From Methanocella_A sp963792125 (GTDB lineage Archaea > Halobacteriota > Methanocellia > Methanocellales > Methanocellaceae): a stretch of DNA of 64,000 nucleotides. Positions 34,423-43,817 of this stretch are shown piece after piece. Within the stretch, counting starts at the first letter, position 1, and the number at the start of each line of letters is the position of its first letter. Both the position numbers and the translations under genes were made by a program. Location: NCBI GenBank assembly GCA_963792125.1, contig CAWBVA010000013.1, positions 124,001 to 188,000 on the forward strand, in the 5' to 3' direction. The notes beneath the pieces were generated by a model. It had not been told where the DNA came from and made no database searches. It saw only the letters and a program-made list of their open reading frames with translations.

Positions 34423-34770
34423 ATGCAAATGCTGAAACAGGATAAATACCAGAAGTGTATCGAACTGTGCTACGACTGTGCGGAGTCATGCGATGCGTGC
34501 GCTAACGCATGCCTCAACGAGAAGGATGTCAAGAAACTGGTCGACTGTATCAAGCTCGACCTGGACTGTGCCGACGTATGCGTCACAACAGCGCGATACA
34601 TGTCGAGAGACAGCGTGCTCTCCGAGGCTTCATGTGCCATGTGCGCAGAGATCTGCGATGCGTGCGCGGAAGAGTGCGAAATGCACAAGAACATGGACCA
34701 CTGCGTGAAATGCGCCAGCGTCTGCAGGGCTACGGCCGACGAGTGCCGCCGGATGTCCAAAATGGCCTGA
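34423..34770 (+). CDS. Four-helix copper-storage (Csp/DUF326-like) protein
   Basis: 115 residues, cytosolic, with 19 cysteines spaced along helices: CIELCYDCAESCDACANAC, CIKLDLDCADVC, CAMCAEICDACAEEC and CVKCASVCRATADEC. This is the pattern of copper storage proteins, in which cysteines line a four-helix bundle and bind many Cu(I). ATG 34423 is preferred because GGACGTGATC (9 of 10 bases of the ideal GGAGGTGATC) lies just upstream; GTG 34414 lies inside that site. Monocistronic, before tRNA-Val. Confidence 0.88.
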   Translation: MQMLKQDKYQKCIELCYDCAESCDACANACLNEKDVKKLVDCIKLDLDCADVCVTTARYMSRDSVLSEASCAMCAEICDACAEECEMHKNMDHCVKCASVCRATADECRRMSKMA

Positions 34771-35053
34771 AACATTACGGGCCGGGCGGCCGCTCGCGCG
34801 TGCGTGCACGGGTGGGCGGGCGGTAAGCATTTATCGCTGGAGAGCTATGCGAAACAGATGCCCGCACGCAGGCTTTACGAGCTTTTCCTGCTATGGCTAT
34901 GAAAATCGGGCCTTGTTAGGGCTATGCGCCTCCGGTCACGCTCGCCGGGAGCGCCAGGTAGCCAGGGGCGCCAGGATTTTTCGATTGATGGGCCTGTCCG
35001 GCACCGTTAATTTTATAAGATATGAACAGCACTCTATTGCTGCAATTAGTATC

Positions 35054-35127
35054 GGGCCTGTGGTCTAGTTGGTTATGACGTCGCCTTCACACGGCGGAGG
35101 TCAGGGGTTCGAATCCCTTCGGGCCCA
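35054..35127 (+). tRNA. tRNA-Val (anticodon CAC)
   Basis: 74 bases forming a full cloverleaf: acceptor GGGCCTG with CGGGCCC, D-arm including AGTTGGTTA, anticodon loop TTCACAC in a CGCC/GGCG stem giving anticodon CAC (Val, GTG codons), T-arm AGGGGTTCGAATCCCT, and discriminator A. No encoded CCA. A TATA-like TTTTATAAGATATG lies about 35 bases upstream. No intron. Confidence 0.96.
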
Positions 35128-35511
35128 TAAAAGTTTTGAGGGGCTCCCGGGGGACTTTTTCAAAAGCCCCCTGGGTCTCGACACCAAACACACGTGCCGA
35201 AGGCACCATTTTAAGGATCGTTTTGGAGAGGTGCAAGGGGAACCTTTTCCCAAAAGGTTCCCCTGTACGCTTTTATAAACAAAATTTATGTACCAATTAA
35301 AAGGGCTCTCGAAACTTCTTTAAAAGTCCCCCTGTACACTTACCGATATAACAAATATCGTCTCATGCAACAGCTGGCTGTACAAACCTGCCCGCCCGGC
35401 CGCCGCCCACGCGCGCGTTTCATTAAAAGAGCCTTTTTCCCGTAGCCAGCCATGGCCGAATTATCCACGCCAGCCATGTCAAAAAGAGAGAAGAGCAATA
35501 CCTTATCTGCG
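35128..35511. other. Gene-free spacer with inverted repeats
   Basis: No convincing gene. It contains a perfect 13-bp stem (AGGGGAACCTTTT at 35236-35248 and AAAAGGTTCCCCT at 35252-35264) and related GGGGGACTTTTTCAAAAGCCCC and AAAGTCCCCCTGTACAC segments, resembling degenerate copies of one short repeat. Together they may terminate the tRNA transcript. The short frames at 35340-35637 are shadows of the corrected CDF gene end. Confidence 0.55.
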
Positions 35512-36460
35512 TCAGGGCTCTTCCACCGGCGCCACGTACTTGCTGCACTCTTTAGCCTGGCAGCCCTTGCACGTTGCGTCATTGTCGCAGGGCTCGACGT
35601 GCGTTATCACGCTAGCTCCGGGGGAACCGGGCCGTAATGTCCTTCTCGATATGGTCCACCAGGCGGTGGGACTGCTCGACACTCATATCCCTCGAGACTA
35701 CCATGTGCAGGTCGATGAACCGGTCCGACCCCGAGCGGCGGGTCCGTAGCTCATGGAAGCCCGCGAACTTGCCGGAGTGATCTTTGATGATACTCTGGAT
35801 CTCGGCTACCTCTTCCTCCGGCAGATTGACGTCCATCAGGTCCCTGACCGACTTGATCGTCAGCTCGGCGGCGGCCTTCAGGATGAAGAGCGCCACGAGG
35901 ATGGCAAACACCGGGTCCAGTATCGTCCACCCGGTCAGCTTGATCGCGATCAGTCCCGCGAAGATGCCCAGCGACGTCAGCACGTCGGTCCGGAGGTGCC
36001 AGGCGTCGGCTTCCAGTGCGATGCTTTCGGTGCGTTTGGCGGTCTTCATGAGTTTCGATGAGACATAGTAGTTGACGATGGCCGATAAGGCCATGACTGC
36101 GATGCCCAGGTTCACGTCCTCGATTGTGACACCGTGCACGATCTTATTGTATGCCTCGTAGATGATCAGGATAGCGGCAACGAAGATGAGCAGGGCCTCG
36201 ACGGTGCCCGAGATGTTCTCGTACTTACCGTGCCCGAAGGTGTGCTCGGAGTCAGGCGGCTCGCTCGATTTCCTGACGGAATAGTATGCGATGATCGCCG
36301 CCACAAGGTCTATGCCCGAATGGATAGCCTCGGAGATGACACTCACCGACCCGATCATGATGCCGACAACAAGCTTGGTAACGACCAGTAACGAGTTCGA
36401 CCCAATAGAAAGACGTGCGATACTGGTCTTTTCACGGTTTAACTCTTCAATGCTGCTCAT
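35512..36460 (-). CDS. Cation diffusion facilitator (CDF) metal transporter, frameshifted by +1
   Basis: A proton-coupled exporter of Zn, Fe or related divalent metals. Six membrane helices; metal sites in TM2 (SEAIHSGIDLVAA) and TM5 (EADAWHLRTDVLTS), then a cytoplasmic ferredoxin-like domain with FAGFHELRTRRSGSDRFIDL. The frame ends early at ARFPRS; shortening CCCCC (35620-35624) by one base gives RFPGASVITHVEPC followed by a Cys-rich tail CKGCQAKEC and a stop at 35512, for 315 residues. The HVEP motif is typical of the family end, so the correction is well supported. Confidence 0.9.
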
Positions 36461-36648
36461 CGTTTCTCACAATATCTGTGAAACTTGCGATACGCATTTA
36501 ACATATATAGGGTTATCGACTATTCCGGCCGTCCCGTTTACCCTGAAAATTAACCCCGTTAAGTCTGCGGAACGAGCCCTGCAAGGGCAATGGTTATTAA
36601 TGGAAAGGAGAAACATAATGTGGACATGCTGACCGGAGACATGGCGGC

Positions 36649-37158
36649 ATGATCGAAGATTTGAAAACCAGCAACATGACGGTCCTCCAGTTCCTGGACG
36701 AGCTGCGGGACAACAAGGGGCACACGAGCATCATCTTCGCGCTCACCGAGGACGACCTGCTCAACCGGAACTTCACCTTCTTCTACGACGGTGACCTGCT
36801 CGAGTACCAGGTGGGCACGAAACGCCTGGTGAAGGCTATAGTAGACGGCGATCAGTTCGTCATCAAAAAGGACGGGAAGGAGTACAAGGGCCAGAAAGCG
36901 CGGGCGCTCTTCAAGACCGACAAGGAGTTCAAGCTCTGGAAGCGGACCATCGACGGCGAGCAGAACGCGATCATACAGGATGCCTGCGCCACCGTACACG
37001 CTTACGCGTTGAGCCCTACCTGTGCATGGAAAGAGCTCCAGATGTCTAAGGAGTACTCGTTCTGCACGGTCAGGGAGCTGATGTCCTTCGTGCTGTCCTT
37101 CGAGTTCGAGGCGACACTCGCCAGGTACATGGCCTTGAAGCAGAGCCGGATAGAGTAA
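36649..37158 (+). CDS. Hypothetical protein
   Basis: A 169-residue soluble alpha/beta protein, no motif recognised. The first half has NMTVLQFLDELRDNKGHTSI and strands around FTFFYDGDLLEYQVGTKRLV; the C-terminal half is helical (TVRELMSFVLSFEFEATLAR). GGAG lies 11 bases upstream of ATG 36649. Divergent from the CDF gene. Typical codon use, so a real gene. Confidence 0.75.
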   Translation: MIEDLKTSNMTVLQFLDELRDNKGHTSIIFALTEDDLLNRNFTFFYDGDLLEYQVGTKRLVKAIVDGDQFVIKKDGKEYKGQKARALFKTDKEFKLWKRTIDGEQNAIIQDACATVHAYALSPTCAWKELQMSKEYSFCTVRELMSFVLSFEFEATLARYMALKQSRIE

Positions 37159-37192
37159 ACTATTTCAACTTTCAGCCGTTGTAGCAACAGCA

Positions 37193-37447
37193 ATGGACTA
37201 CGTGATCATGCTGGGCCTCTTTGCCGGGGCCATGACTACCGGCAGCACCATACCGCAGATACTCAAGATCATACAGAGCAAGTCGTCCCGGGACGTATCC
37301 ACCATGTTCTTCCTCGTCATGTCCGGCGGAATGCTGCTCTGGCTCGTCTATGGCATACTGCGGGCGGACCTGGTGATTGTCCTCTGGAACGCAATGAGCC
37401 TGAGCCTGAGCCTCGTGATATTAGCGCTGAAGAAGGTCTACCCATAG
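37193..37447 (+). CDS. SemiSWEET/PQ-loop transporter
   Basis: 84 residues with three membrane helices, the size of a SemiSWEET half-transporter that dimerises to move sugars or other small solutes. The PQ motif is TGSTIPQILKIIQSKSSRDV in helix 1 and loop; helices 2 and 3 are TMFFLVMSGGMLLWLVYGIL and VIVLWNAMSLSLSLVILALK. The 3' end overlaps the convergent hemerythrin gene by 10 bases. Substrate unknown. Confidence 0.88.
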   Translation: MDYVIMLGLFAGAMTTGSTIPQILKIIQSKSSRDVSTMFFLVMSGGMLLWLVYGILRADLVIVLWNAMSLSLSLVILALKKVYP

Positions 37448-38064
37448 CCGATAGTGTAGCTTGCTACGTCCCCGATCCCGAGGCTCTGCTCGATCTCGGC
37501 CAGGTCATGCAGCAGGCCGCCGAAGCCTTTTTCACCCAGTGACCGCTGCTCTGTGCTGCGTACTTTTTCTCCTATCTCCATGATTTTTCCTTCCCGGGCT
37601 ACCTCGTACAGTCTGGGGAACAGCTCGGTGTTTTCCCGGGACATGTGAGGCCGGTACATGAAAATGTACGATCGGCATAGCGTCACCAGGACATTCATGT
37701 GCGTTTCGTCCTTGATCCGGCCGGGCATCGACAGATCGACTATGCGATCGGTGACCTCCCTGCCGATTTCATGCTGCCTGAGAAGCGTCTCTGCCGTGCC
37801 GGCAAGGTAGCCTTCTTCCATGAGAACAGGGAACAGGTAGCGCTCTTCACATTGTTCGTGGCAGCCGGAGACGAAGGACTTCGCGATACGGGCGGCCCGG
37901 TTAACGAGCTGCAGGTCGACCTTTTCGCCGGCCTTCCAGTCCTTGATCGTCCGCTCGTAGACGAGCATGATCCGCTCTGCGATGCCATGCCCACGCATGA
38001 GGTCTCCTGTCGGCGATTCCACAGGTCGTCTGTACCGGCAAAGCCGCCGGAGGCTGCTCTGCAA
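37438..38064 (-). CDS. Hemerythrin HHE-domain protein A
   Basis: About 200 residues with the four-helix HHE domain: first His in LMRGHGIAERIM, HEQCEERYLFPVL, LRQHEIGREVTDR and YRPHMSRENTELFP supply the diiron ligands. Probably an O2, NO or iron sensor or carrier. Start uncertain: TTG 38064 includes ESPTGDL, which aligns with SPTEIL of the neighbour, but ATG 37998 has the best ribosome site (AGGAG). Paralogue of the next gene on the same strand. Confidence 0.8.
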   Translation of the reverse strand: MQSSLRRLCRYRRPVESPTGDLMRGHGIAERIMLVYERTIKDWKAGEKVDLQLVNRAARIAKSFVSGCHEQCEERYLFPVLMEEGYLAGTAETLLRQHEIGREVTDRIVDLSMPGRIKDETHMNVLVTLCRSYIFMYRPHMSRENTELFPRLYEVAREGKIMEIGEKVRSTEQRSLGEKGFGGLLHDLAEIEQSLGIGDVASYTIGYG

Positions 38065-38146
38065 CAGAACATCAAAGGTCGACGAGTCGTGATAAAGAAG
38101 TGAGCGCTACGTATGGTCCAGCCAGAAAAAGGATGGGACAATGCCG

Positions 38147-38878
38147 TTATATAGTCTGCTGAAAGAAAAAATGGAAGACCGACTCGTCATTTCGAGGCGT
38201 AAAACGCTCCAGCTCCGACGTGCCCGCCGCCTTCTCGATTTTGCGCAGGTTGTCCATGAGACGGTGCAGGCCGGGGTCGCTCATGAGCGCCCGTTCTTCT
38301 TCATGCATGCGCATGTTGATATTATCGATGTAGTTCTCCGTCGAGATATCGTAGAGCGCCGGGAATACGACAGTCTCCTCCCAGGCCGCATGCGGCCGGT
38401 ACATGATCACGAAAGACATGCAAAGGCTGGCTAGCTCGTTAAGATGTCCCGGGTCTTCGATGTGGCCGGCATGCGTCAGGTCGATGATCCGGCCGATGAT
38501 CTCCCTGCCTTTGTCGTGCTGGAGCTCCAGCGTGTCCACCAGACTGTCCATCGTCCCGGCCTCCCGTAGCTTCGGGAAGATGAACTGCTCCTCGTCGACC
38601 ATGTGATGGTCTGCGCCGAACGCTTTGATCGTGATAGCCGCGTGGTTAACCGGGAAAAGGTCGATGTCCTCGCCGTTGGCAATCCGGGCGACCTCGCTCT
38701 CCAGGACGATCATCAGCCTTTCCATGATCGCGTGCTCTCTGGACAAAATTTCAGTCGGAGAAATGGACGGCAGTTCCTCCCCGAACTTGCCGGGCGGCTC
38801 CGGCCGGGTCACCTGGACCAGGTTGCCGAGGAACGTCCCGGGCCAGTACGTCTTTTTTTTATGATAGGTCAATACCAT
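38147..38878 (-). CDS. Hemerythrin HHE-domain protein B
   Basis: 243 residues. A 40-residue Pro-rich N-terminal part precedes the HHE domain, with ligands in LSREHAIMERLM, HHMVDEEQFIFPKLR, LQHDKGREIIGR and YRPHAAWEETVVFP. The full set of His/Glu ligands for a diiron site is present. ATG 38878; GTG 38887 also possible. It lies 82 bases upstream of protein A; the pair arose by tandem duplication and has since diverged. Confidence 0.85.
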   Translation of the reverse strand: MVLTYHKKKTYWPGTFLGNLVQVTRPEPPGKFGEELPSISPTEILSREHAIMERLMIVLESEVARIANGEDIDLFPVNHAAITIKAFGADHHMVDEEQFIFPKLREAGTMDSLVDTLELQHDKGREIIGRIIDLTHAGHIEDPGHLNELASLCMSFVIMYRPHAAWEETVVFPALYDISTENYIDNINMRMHEEERALMSDPGLHRLMDNLRKIEKAAGTSELERFTPRNDESVFHFFFQQTI

Positions 38879-38957
38879 CCCCGGCACTTAATTGATCAAC
38901 TGGCCATAAAAAGTATCCCTGCTGATCAGGCGGAATAAAAGTCACAATCGCTGTGTG

Positions 38958-39827
38958 TCATGGCTTCGTATATGAGACAAAGAGACTTTTGAAATACGGC
39001 GGGTACCACAGGTAACCCTGTTGCCTGACCGGATCGGAAAGCTCGATGCCATCGCCGGCCCTGGCAACAGTCACGATGTAAGAGTGGTAACGCATGCGCC
39101 GTACTGCAGGGATGTCTTCGAGTTTCCGGACTTCTTCAGCCGTGACATCGCTGAGCTTCGCGTAGTCGGTTGACGGTAATCGACCTTTCAACAGGTGATA
39201 GCCATACACATTATACGAGCCGGGGCTTTCCGCAATAATCAGCCAGCGCAACGGGTTAAACCCCGGAATGGCCTTCCCGCCTGTCATGACAGAAACGTAC
39301 AGCTTCAGCGCTCCGCTTATGACAATGACCAGCGCGAAAAAGCCGCAATAAATCCAGGGGTCCTGTATGCTTGCCCTGCCGGTCAGGATGAAAGCGCCGA
39401 ACATGATGCTGGCGATCATAAGGTAGGGTGTCGGGCCTGCCGCAATGCCCAGAGTGTACTTCTTATCAGTTGCCGGATAGAGCAGCGGGATGCCAGGATA
39501 AGCGAGGAAATCAAGAAAGACATGCGATAAAGCGCCGATCAGTATAGCGGCAATGGCGAGCGTCAATGGCGTACTGTAGCCGAGCAATGTCGCTGCCGGC
39601 AGGGCGACGAGCACTGCGAACAGCGAAACGAAGATGGCTCCGGCGAGGCTGTGGGTGATGCCGCCATGTGTAAAAATGTACAGCCTCGGGTCACGGTCGG
39701 AAAACCGCTGGAAAGTAATGTCGATGTCCGGCGCTACGGCGCCCAGCGCGGCGAACGGTATCAGCTCCGGCCGGCCTGCGACGGCGAATACAGCGCCGAT
39801 GGCGAGCGCATGCGTCAGGCTGTCCAC
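38958..39827 (-). CDS. DUF457/YdjM-type membrane-bound metal-dependent hydrolase
   Basis: About 289 residues. Six or so membrane helices contain GAVAPDIDI, FTHGGITHSLAG and LSHVFLDFLAYPG, the metal-binding motifs of the YdjM/DUF457 family, followed by a 100-residue soluble C-terminal domain (PSTDYAKLSDVTAEEVRKLE). The family is thought to be membrane phospholipase-like or hydrolase, unproven. GTG 39827 is chosen because a TATA-like CCTTTTTATCC lies about 25 bases upstream; GTG 39866 is the longest alternative. Confidence 0.82.
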   Translation of the reverse strand: MDSLTHALAIGAVFAVAGRPELIPFAALGAVAPDIDITFQRFSDRDPRLYIFTHGGITHSLAGAIFVSLFAVLVALPAATLLGYSTPLTLAIAAILIGALSHVFLDFLAYPGIPLLYPATDKKYTLGIAAGPTPYLMIASIMFGAFILTGRASIQDPWIYCGFFALVIVISGALKLYVSVMTGGKAIPGFNPLRWLIIAESPGSYNVYGYHLLKGRLPSTDYAKLSDVTAEEVRKLEDIPAVRRMRYHSYIVTVARAGDGIELSDPVRQQGYLWYPPYFKSLFVSYTKP

Positions 39828-39976
39828 GACAGAAAAAGGGAGACGAACGGATAAAAAGGTTATCACGGTATATTAATGATATCAAATAGATATCTTTATT
39901 TTACTTTATGATAGCAAATTGATTAATACTTTAGAAATAGGTAGCTATAAATATAATCATATTGATATCAGTATTC

Positions 39977-40421
39977 ATGCGGACGCCCGGCCAGCGGAAA
40001 GAAATTTATAATATCGTGAAGGCCCGCCTTGAAAAAGGGATGAGCGGCAGGTCGGCCCGCGCAAATATCAATTATGACGGCAAGGTCTTCGACCTTGACT
40101 TCAAGACCTGGAAAACGTATGCTGCAGAGTTCGACGGCTCCCTGCCCGAAGAAGGGGCAACCTCCCATCCCGGCCCGGACAGGGAGCAGACGTCGACGCC
40201 CATGGTCTCCGCCATACCGTTTATCACAGCCCCGGCACTGCCCCGGCACGCCGGCCGCAAGCCCGGCGTCCACAAGATGCGGTTTCTCGTCATCGCTGTC
40301 GGACAGCCGCCTCGAACAGTTAAAGGCCGAGGCCGTGCTGAAGGACAAGACTTATGCGGCGCTGGCCATCGACTACATCATCGAGGGGCTCGAACGCGCC
40401 GAGAAAGCCCGCAAGGAATGA
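39977..40421 (+). CDS. Hypothetical helical protein, frameshifted by +1
   Basis: No recognised family. The first frame encodes MRTPGQRKEIYNIVKARLEK and a Pro-rich linker to HKMRF; the second supplies SSSLSDSRLEQLKAEAVLKD and IDYIIEGLERAEKARKE. Shortening TTT at 40283-40285 by one base joins them into 147 residues. The first ~50 residues might be a small helical DNA- or protein-binding domain. A TATA-like GCTATAAATATAAT lies about 25 bases before ATG 39977. The 5' spacer shared with the DUF457 gene is AT-rich with GATATC repeats. Confidence 0.65.
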
Positions 40422-40556
40422 AAAGACAGGAAGGCGCCAAGGTTCTTAGAACCTTGGCGTCTTTGCCGGTTATTGCTGATTTGCAGATTGACCAGTATTA
40501 TTTTCAGTGTGGATACGGCAGGCTCATATCCGATGCCATAGTATGATTGAACTGCC

Positions 40557-42612
40557 ATGCACCTGATCATCACCGAGAAGCACGACGCCGCCAGCAAGAT
40601 CGCGGCCATCCTGTTTCCCGACCGCGCGCAGGAGCGCATTAACGGCGTACCGGCTTACCGCTCGAAATCAGCTAACGCGCTGGTCATCGGCCTCGCCGGC
40701 CACATCATGGAGCTGGACTTCCCGCAGGAGTACCAGAAGTGGAGCGCCCTTCCCCCGCGCGGCCTGGCCAAAGCCCGGGTGATCACTTACCCGTCTAAGA
40801 AAGACATAGCCTCGGCATTGCTGATGTTGTCTACGGCTGCGACACGCGTCACCATCGCAACTGACTACGACAGAGAAGGAGAGGCCATCGGCGTAGAGGC
40901 TTACCGCATCATTAAAAAAGCCGCGAACCCTGCATTTGACCGGGTGCATTACAGCTCGTTCACGAAAGAGGAGATCACTAAAGCCTTCTCGCAACCGGTG
41001 CCCATCGACTTTAACCTGTCGGCGGCCGCCGAGTGCCGTCAGGAGATCGACCTCGTCTGGGGCGCTTCGCTCACCCGTTTTGTCTCCATCGTCAGCAACA
41101 AGCGAGGGAAGGAGTTCCTGTCCGTGGGGAGGGTACAGACGCCGCTGCTGGCGCTGATCGTCGACCGGGACAAGGAGATCAACGCCTTCAAATCGAAGGC
41201 CTACTGGGAGATTATCGCTACACTGTTGAAAGGTGATGCCGTTTTCACTGCATCCCACAAGCGGGGGCGTTTCGATAAAAAGGAGGAAGCAGCGGCCATC
41301 CATAAGAAGCTCGGTAAGACAGCCACCGTGAAGGACATCGTGACCGAGCGCAAGAAAGAGCCTGCCCCCATCCCTTTTAACACGACCGAGCTCCTGAAAG
41401 CCGCCAGCGCCCTGGGATTTACCGCGGCCAGCGCCATGCAGATCGCCGAAAAGCTGTATATGGACGGCTGGATCTCCTACCCGCGTACGGATAACACGGT
41501 GTACCCGGCCACGCTGAACCTGAAGGACATCGTCGTGCTTTTCAAGGACAGCCCCGAATTCGCGAAGAACGCCATCGTGACCCTGGCACAGCAGAAGCTT
41601 GTCCCGACGAGAGGGAAGGTCGAGAGCAAGGACCACCCGCCTATCTACCCGGTAGCCTGCGCGAAAAAGACGATGCTCGACGACCGGCACTGGAAGCTGT
41701 ATGAGCTGATCGTCAGGAGATTTTTCGCCACCCTCTCCGGCCCCTGCGAGTGGAATGCGACCAGGGCGGCCATCGACATAAGCGGCGAGCCGTTCATGGC
41801 TAACGGTAAAAGCCTGGCCGTATCAGGCTGGCGTTTCCATTATCCCTACGGCACCCCGAAGGATGAGATACTGCCAGTGCTGGCCGTCGGCGACGTCCTC
41901 CCCGTGAAGAAGGCCGACCTGCTGGAGAAAAAGACTGAGCCGCCCAAGCGTTACGGGCAGGGCAAGCTCATCCAGATGATGGAAGACCTCGGGCTGGGCA
42001 CCAAGGCGACGCGGCACGAGGCGTTAACGAAATTATACAGCCGGGGCTTCATCGATGGCAACCCGCCCAAACCCACGGCGCTGGGCATCAGCCTGATCGA
42101 CGCGCTGAAGGCCCATGCGGCCACGGTCACCAGCAATGCCATGACGAGCCGGCTGGAGAAAGACATGGACGGCATCGCCGGCAGCCAGATGCAGAAGGAT
42201 ACCGTGCTCCGTGAGTCCCGGGAGATGCTGGAGAAGGTGTTCGACCAGCTGGAGGCACATGGTGCCGAGATCGGGCGGATGCTGAGGACCGGATCGGCGG
42301 CTGACAGCAAGATCGGGCCATGCCCGCTGTGCGGGAGCCCGCTGATCATCCGGGAGAGAAAGTCTGACGGGAACAAGTTCATCGCCTGCAGCGGGTACCC
42401 GGACTGCAGAAATACCTACAATGTCCCGGTGGGAACCTTGCGGTTCGATAAGCAGGTCTGCGAGAAGCACAAGATGCATATGATCAAAGTCACGCCGCCG
42501 TCAGTGATGATGGCTGACGGCAAAAAGGTAAAGGGTAAGGCGTATGAGTTACGGGTGCCCGGCATGCAAAAAGGAAGGCGTCCCTGCCATCGGGCAGAAT
42601 GCAGTAAAATAA
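40557..42612 (+). CDS. topA: DNA topoisomerase I, type IA, C-terminal +1 frameshift
   Basis: Relaxes negative supercoils by a single-strand break. Toprim domain (LIITEKHDAA at 3-12, TDYDREGE at 102-109), active-site Tyr308 in GWISYPRTDN, core motif DLGLGTKATRHEAL, and C-terminal zinc ribbons (CPLCGSPLIIRERKSDGNKF and CSGYPDC). The frame then slips: removing one T at 42549/42550 gives AYEYGCPACKKEGVPAIGQN and a stop at 42610-42612 (684 residues). Uncorrected it runs to 42680 with an unnatural AT-rich tail. CxxC recovery strongly supports the correction. Confidence 0.93.
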
Positions 42613-43025
42613 TTTATCATTTTTTCCAGTATTGCCTGTTAGCCATATTTATAAAATATCGACAGATAGTAGAGATATAAATGAGGTTCTGTCAGATTAT
42701 CAATTTGTAGTTCAGAAAATGGGAATATGCGAAGATTGCGCTCGGCCGGTGATAGAATTAGTCTATTGGGGGTATGATATTTGGCTTCATTGCGCAACCA
42801 TTCTTTTGGGTATAATTTTAATTAAGATTTTATTTTATTTTGCCTTTGTACTGACTGTATTTTCTTATTGTAGTTTTATCGGTATATGTAAGATTGATTT
42901 TGACTGACTCAATTAAGTTACAATAGATAATAAATTTAACGTTTATCACTTTAAAACTTTTTTATAATTTGTAAATTATTTATTATACTGATATTAAGTA
43001 AAAAGATTAATTGTTAAACCGGATT
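42613..43025. other. AT-rich gene-poor spacer
   Basis: Strikingly AT-rich compared with its surroundings. A TATA-like CATATTTATAAAATATC (42651-42667) stands before a short open frame (42719-42907) that begins MGICEDCARPVIELVYWGYD and continues with a hydrophobic helix. This may be a fragment of a zinc-ribbon/membrane protein, but I cannot confirm a gene. The rest (42908-43025) shows only A/T runs. Confidence 0.4.
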
Positions 43026-43521
43026 TTAGCAGCTTAGCGGTTGAAAAGAAAAATTTTTACATCCCGAGGCTCGCGCGGATTGTTCACCAATCTTCTCTAA
43101 ATGTTCATCTTCTGATAGCCCATTACAATCTATTGTAATTATCTTTTCGATTATTCCACTCGCATTGGATAATCACCTTGAGATTGTCCTTTGAAAACAA
43201 CTCGTTGCTTATGCTGGCGAGATAGTTGCATCGGATGGTATCATAGAAAATTTGGTCTTGCATAAACCCGGATAAGCACAAGCCAGCCTGGTCGAAGCCT
43301 GTGCGCGGACATGAATTACAGTACATGCGCAATTTGACCAAAGTATTCATGTCCGATTTATCAAAAGATGCTGTAGCAATTTTACGTTCATCAAAAACTT
43401 CCGGGGCAGGGCGATAAATCAGCCCGTTCATGAATTCTTTTATTTCCATCACAGTACTAACCCCCATTTTAAATTTTACTCGATATATCCCCTCGCCATA
43501 TGCCCGATCCACCGACGACAT
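43026..43521 (-). CDS. Hypothetical Cys-containing protein, frameshifted by +1
   Basis: About 164 residues after correction. Frame one runs MSSVDRAYGEGIYRVKFKMG through FSKDNLKVIIQCE with cysteines in MYCNSCPRTGFDQAGLC. Removing one base near 43158 continues GIIEKIITIDCNGLSEDEHL and KIGEQSARASGCKNF to TAA at 43026. AT-rich relative to the window, suggesting recent transfer. A dyad TTCACCA-N9-TGGTGAA lies between a TATA-like sequence and the start, so it is probably regulated. No family recognised. Confidence 0.6.
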
Positions 43522-43540
43522 GCTTTGATCTTTATTTCTA

Positions 43541-43571
43541 TTAGTTCACCAACCATTTGCTGGTGAATAAT
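43541..43571. promoter_or_regulatory. Operator-like inverted repeat
   Basis: TTCACCA (43545-43551) and TGGTGAA (43561-43567) with a 9-base spacer, flanked by ATTA and TAAT; 24 bases upstream of the start codon at 43521 and downstream of a TATA-like ATATTAAATTATT on the minus strand. The position fits a repressor site. Confidence 0.5.
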
Positions 43572-43753
43572 TTAATATTATGATATATATCTATTACAAT
43601 ATTAAATTAACGATTGATATTTAAGCGCATGATATCATTTACCCCTTGCTTGATATCTACTCCAGGACTTTTTACAGCCATTTCAGAATGTGCTTAGCCC
43701 CCGCCAACTTGACAGAACCGAGCTATAGCAAACTATAAATACACAGGCCATAT

Positions 43754-43799
43754 ATAGGTCAATCAGACATAGGTCAAATGGACATATGTCAAATTGGAC
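43754..43799 (+). promoter_or_regulatory. Three tandem 15-16-bp repeats before padR
   Basis: ATAGGTCAATCAGAC, ATAGGTCAAATGGAC and ATATGTCAAATTGGAC follow each other without gaps (43754-43768, 43769-43783, 43784-43799), just downstream of a TATA-like CTATAAATAC (43733-43742) and ending 18 bases before the padR ATG. The placement over the transcription start is that of an autoregulatory operator. Confidence 0.65.
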
Positions 43800-43817
43800 T
43801 AAAGGAAGTAGAATTCA

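Noticed and set aside
35340..35637. Small genes on either strand
   Set aside because: These frames coincide with the frameshifted end of the CDF transporter and with inverted repeats; none has a ribosome site.
42613..42680. The last 23 codons of topA in the given frame
   Set aside because: Their AT-rich composition and loss of the final CxxC show that the frame slipped at 42549; the corrected stop is at 42612.
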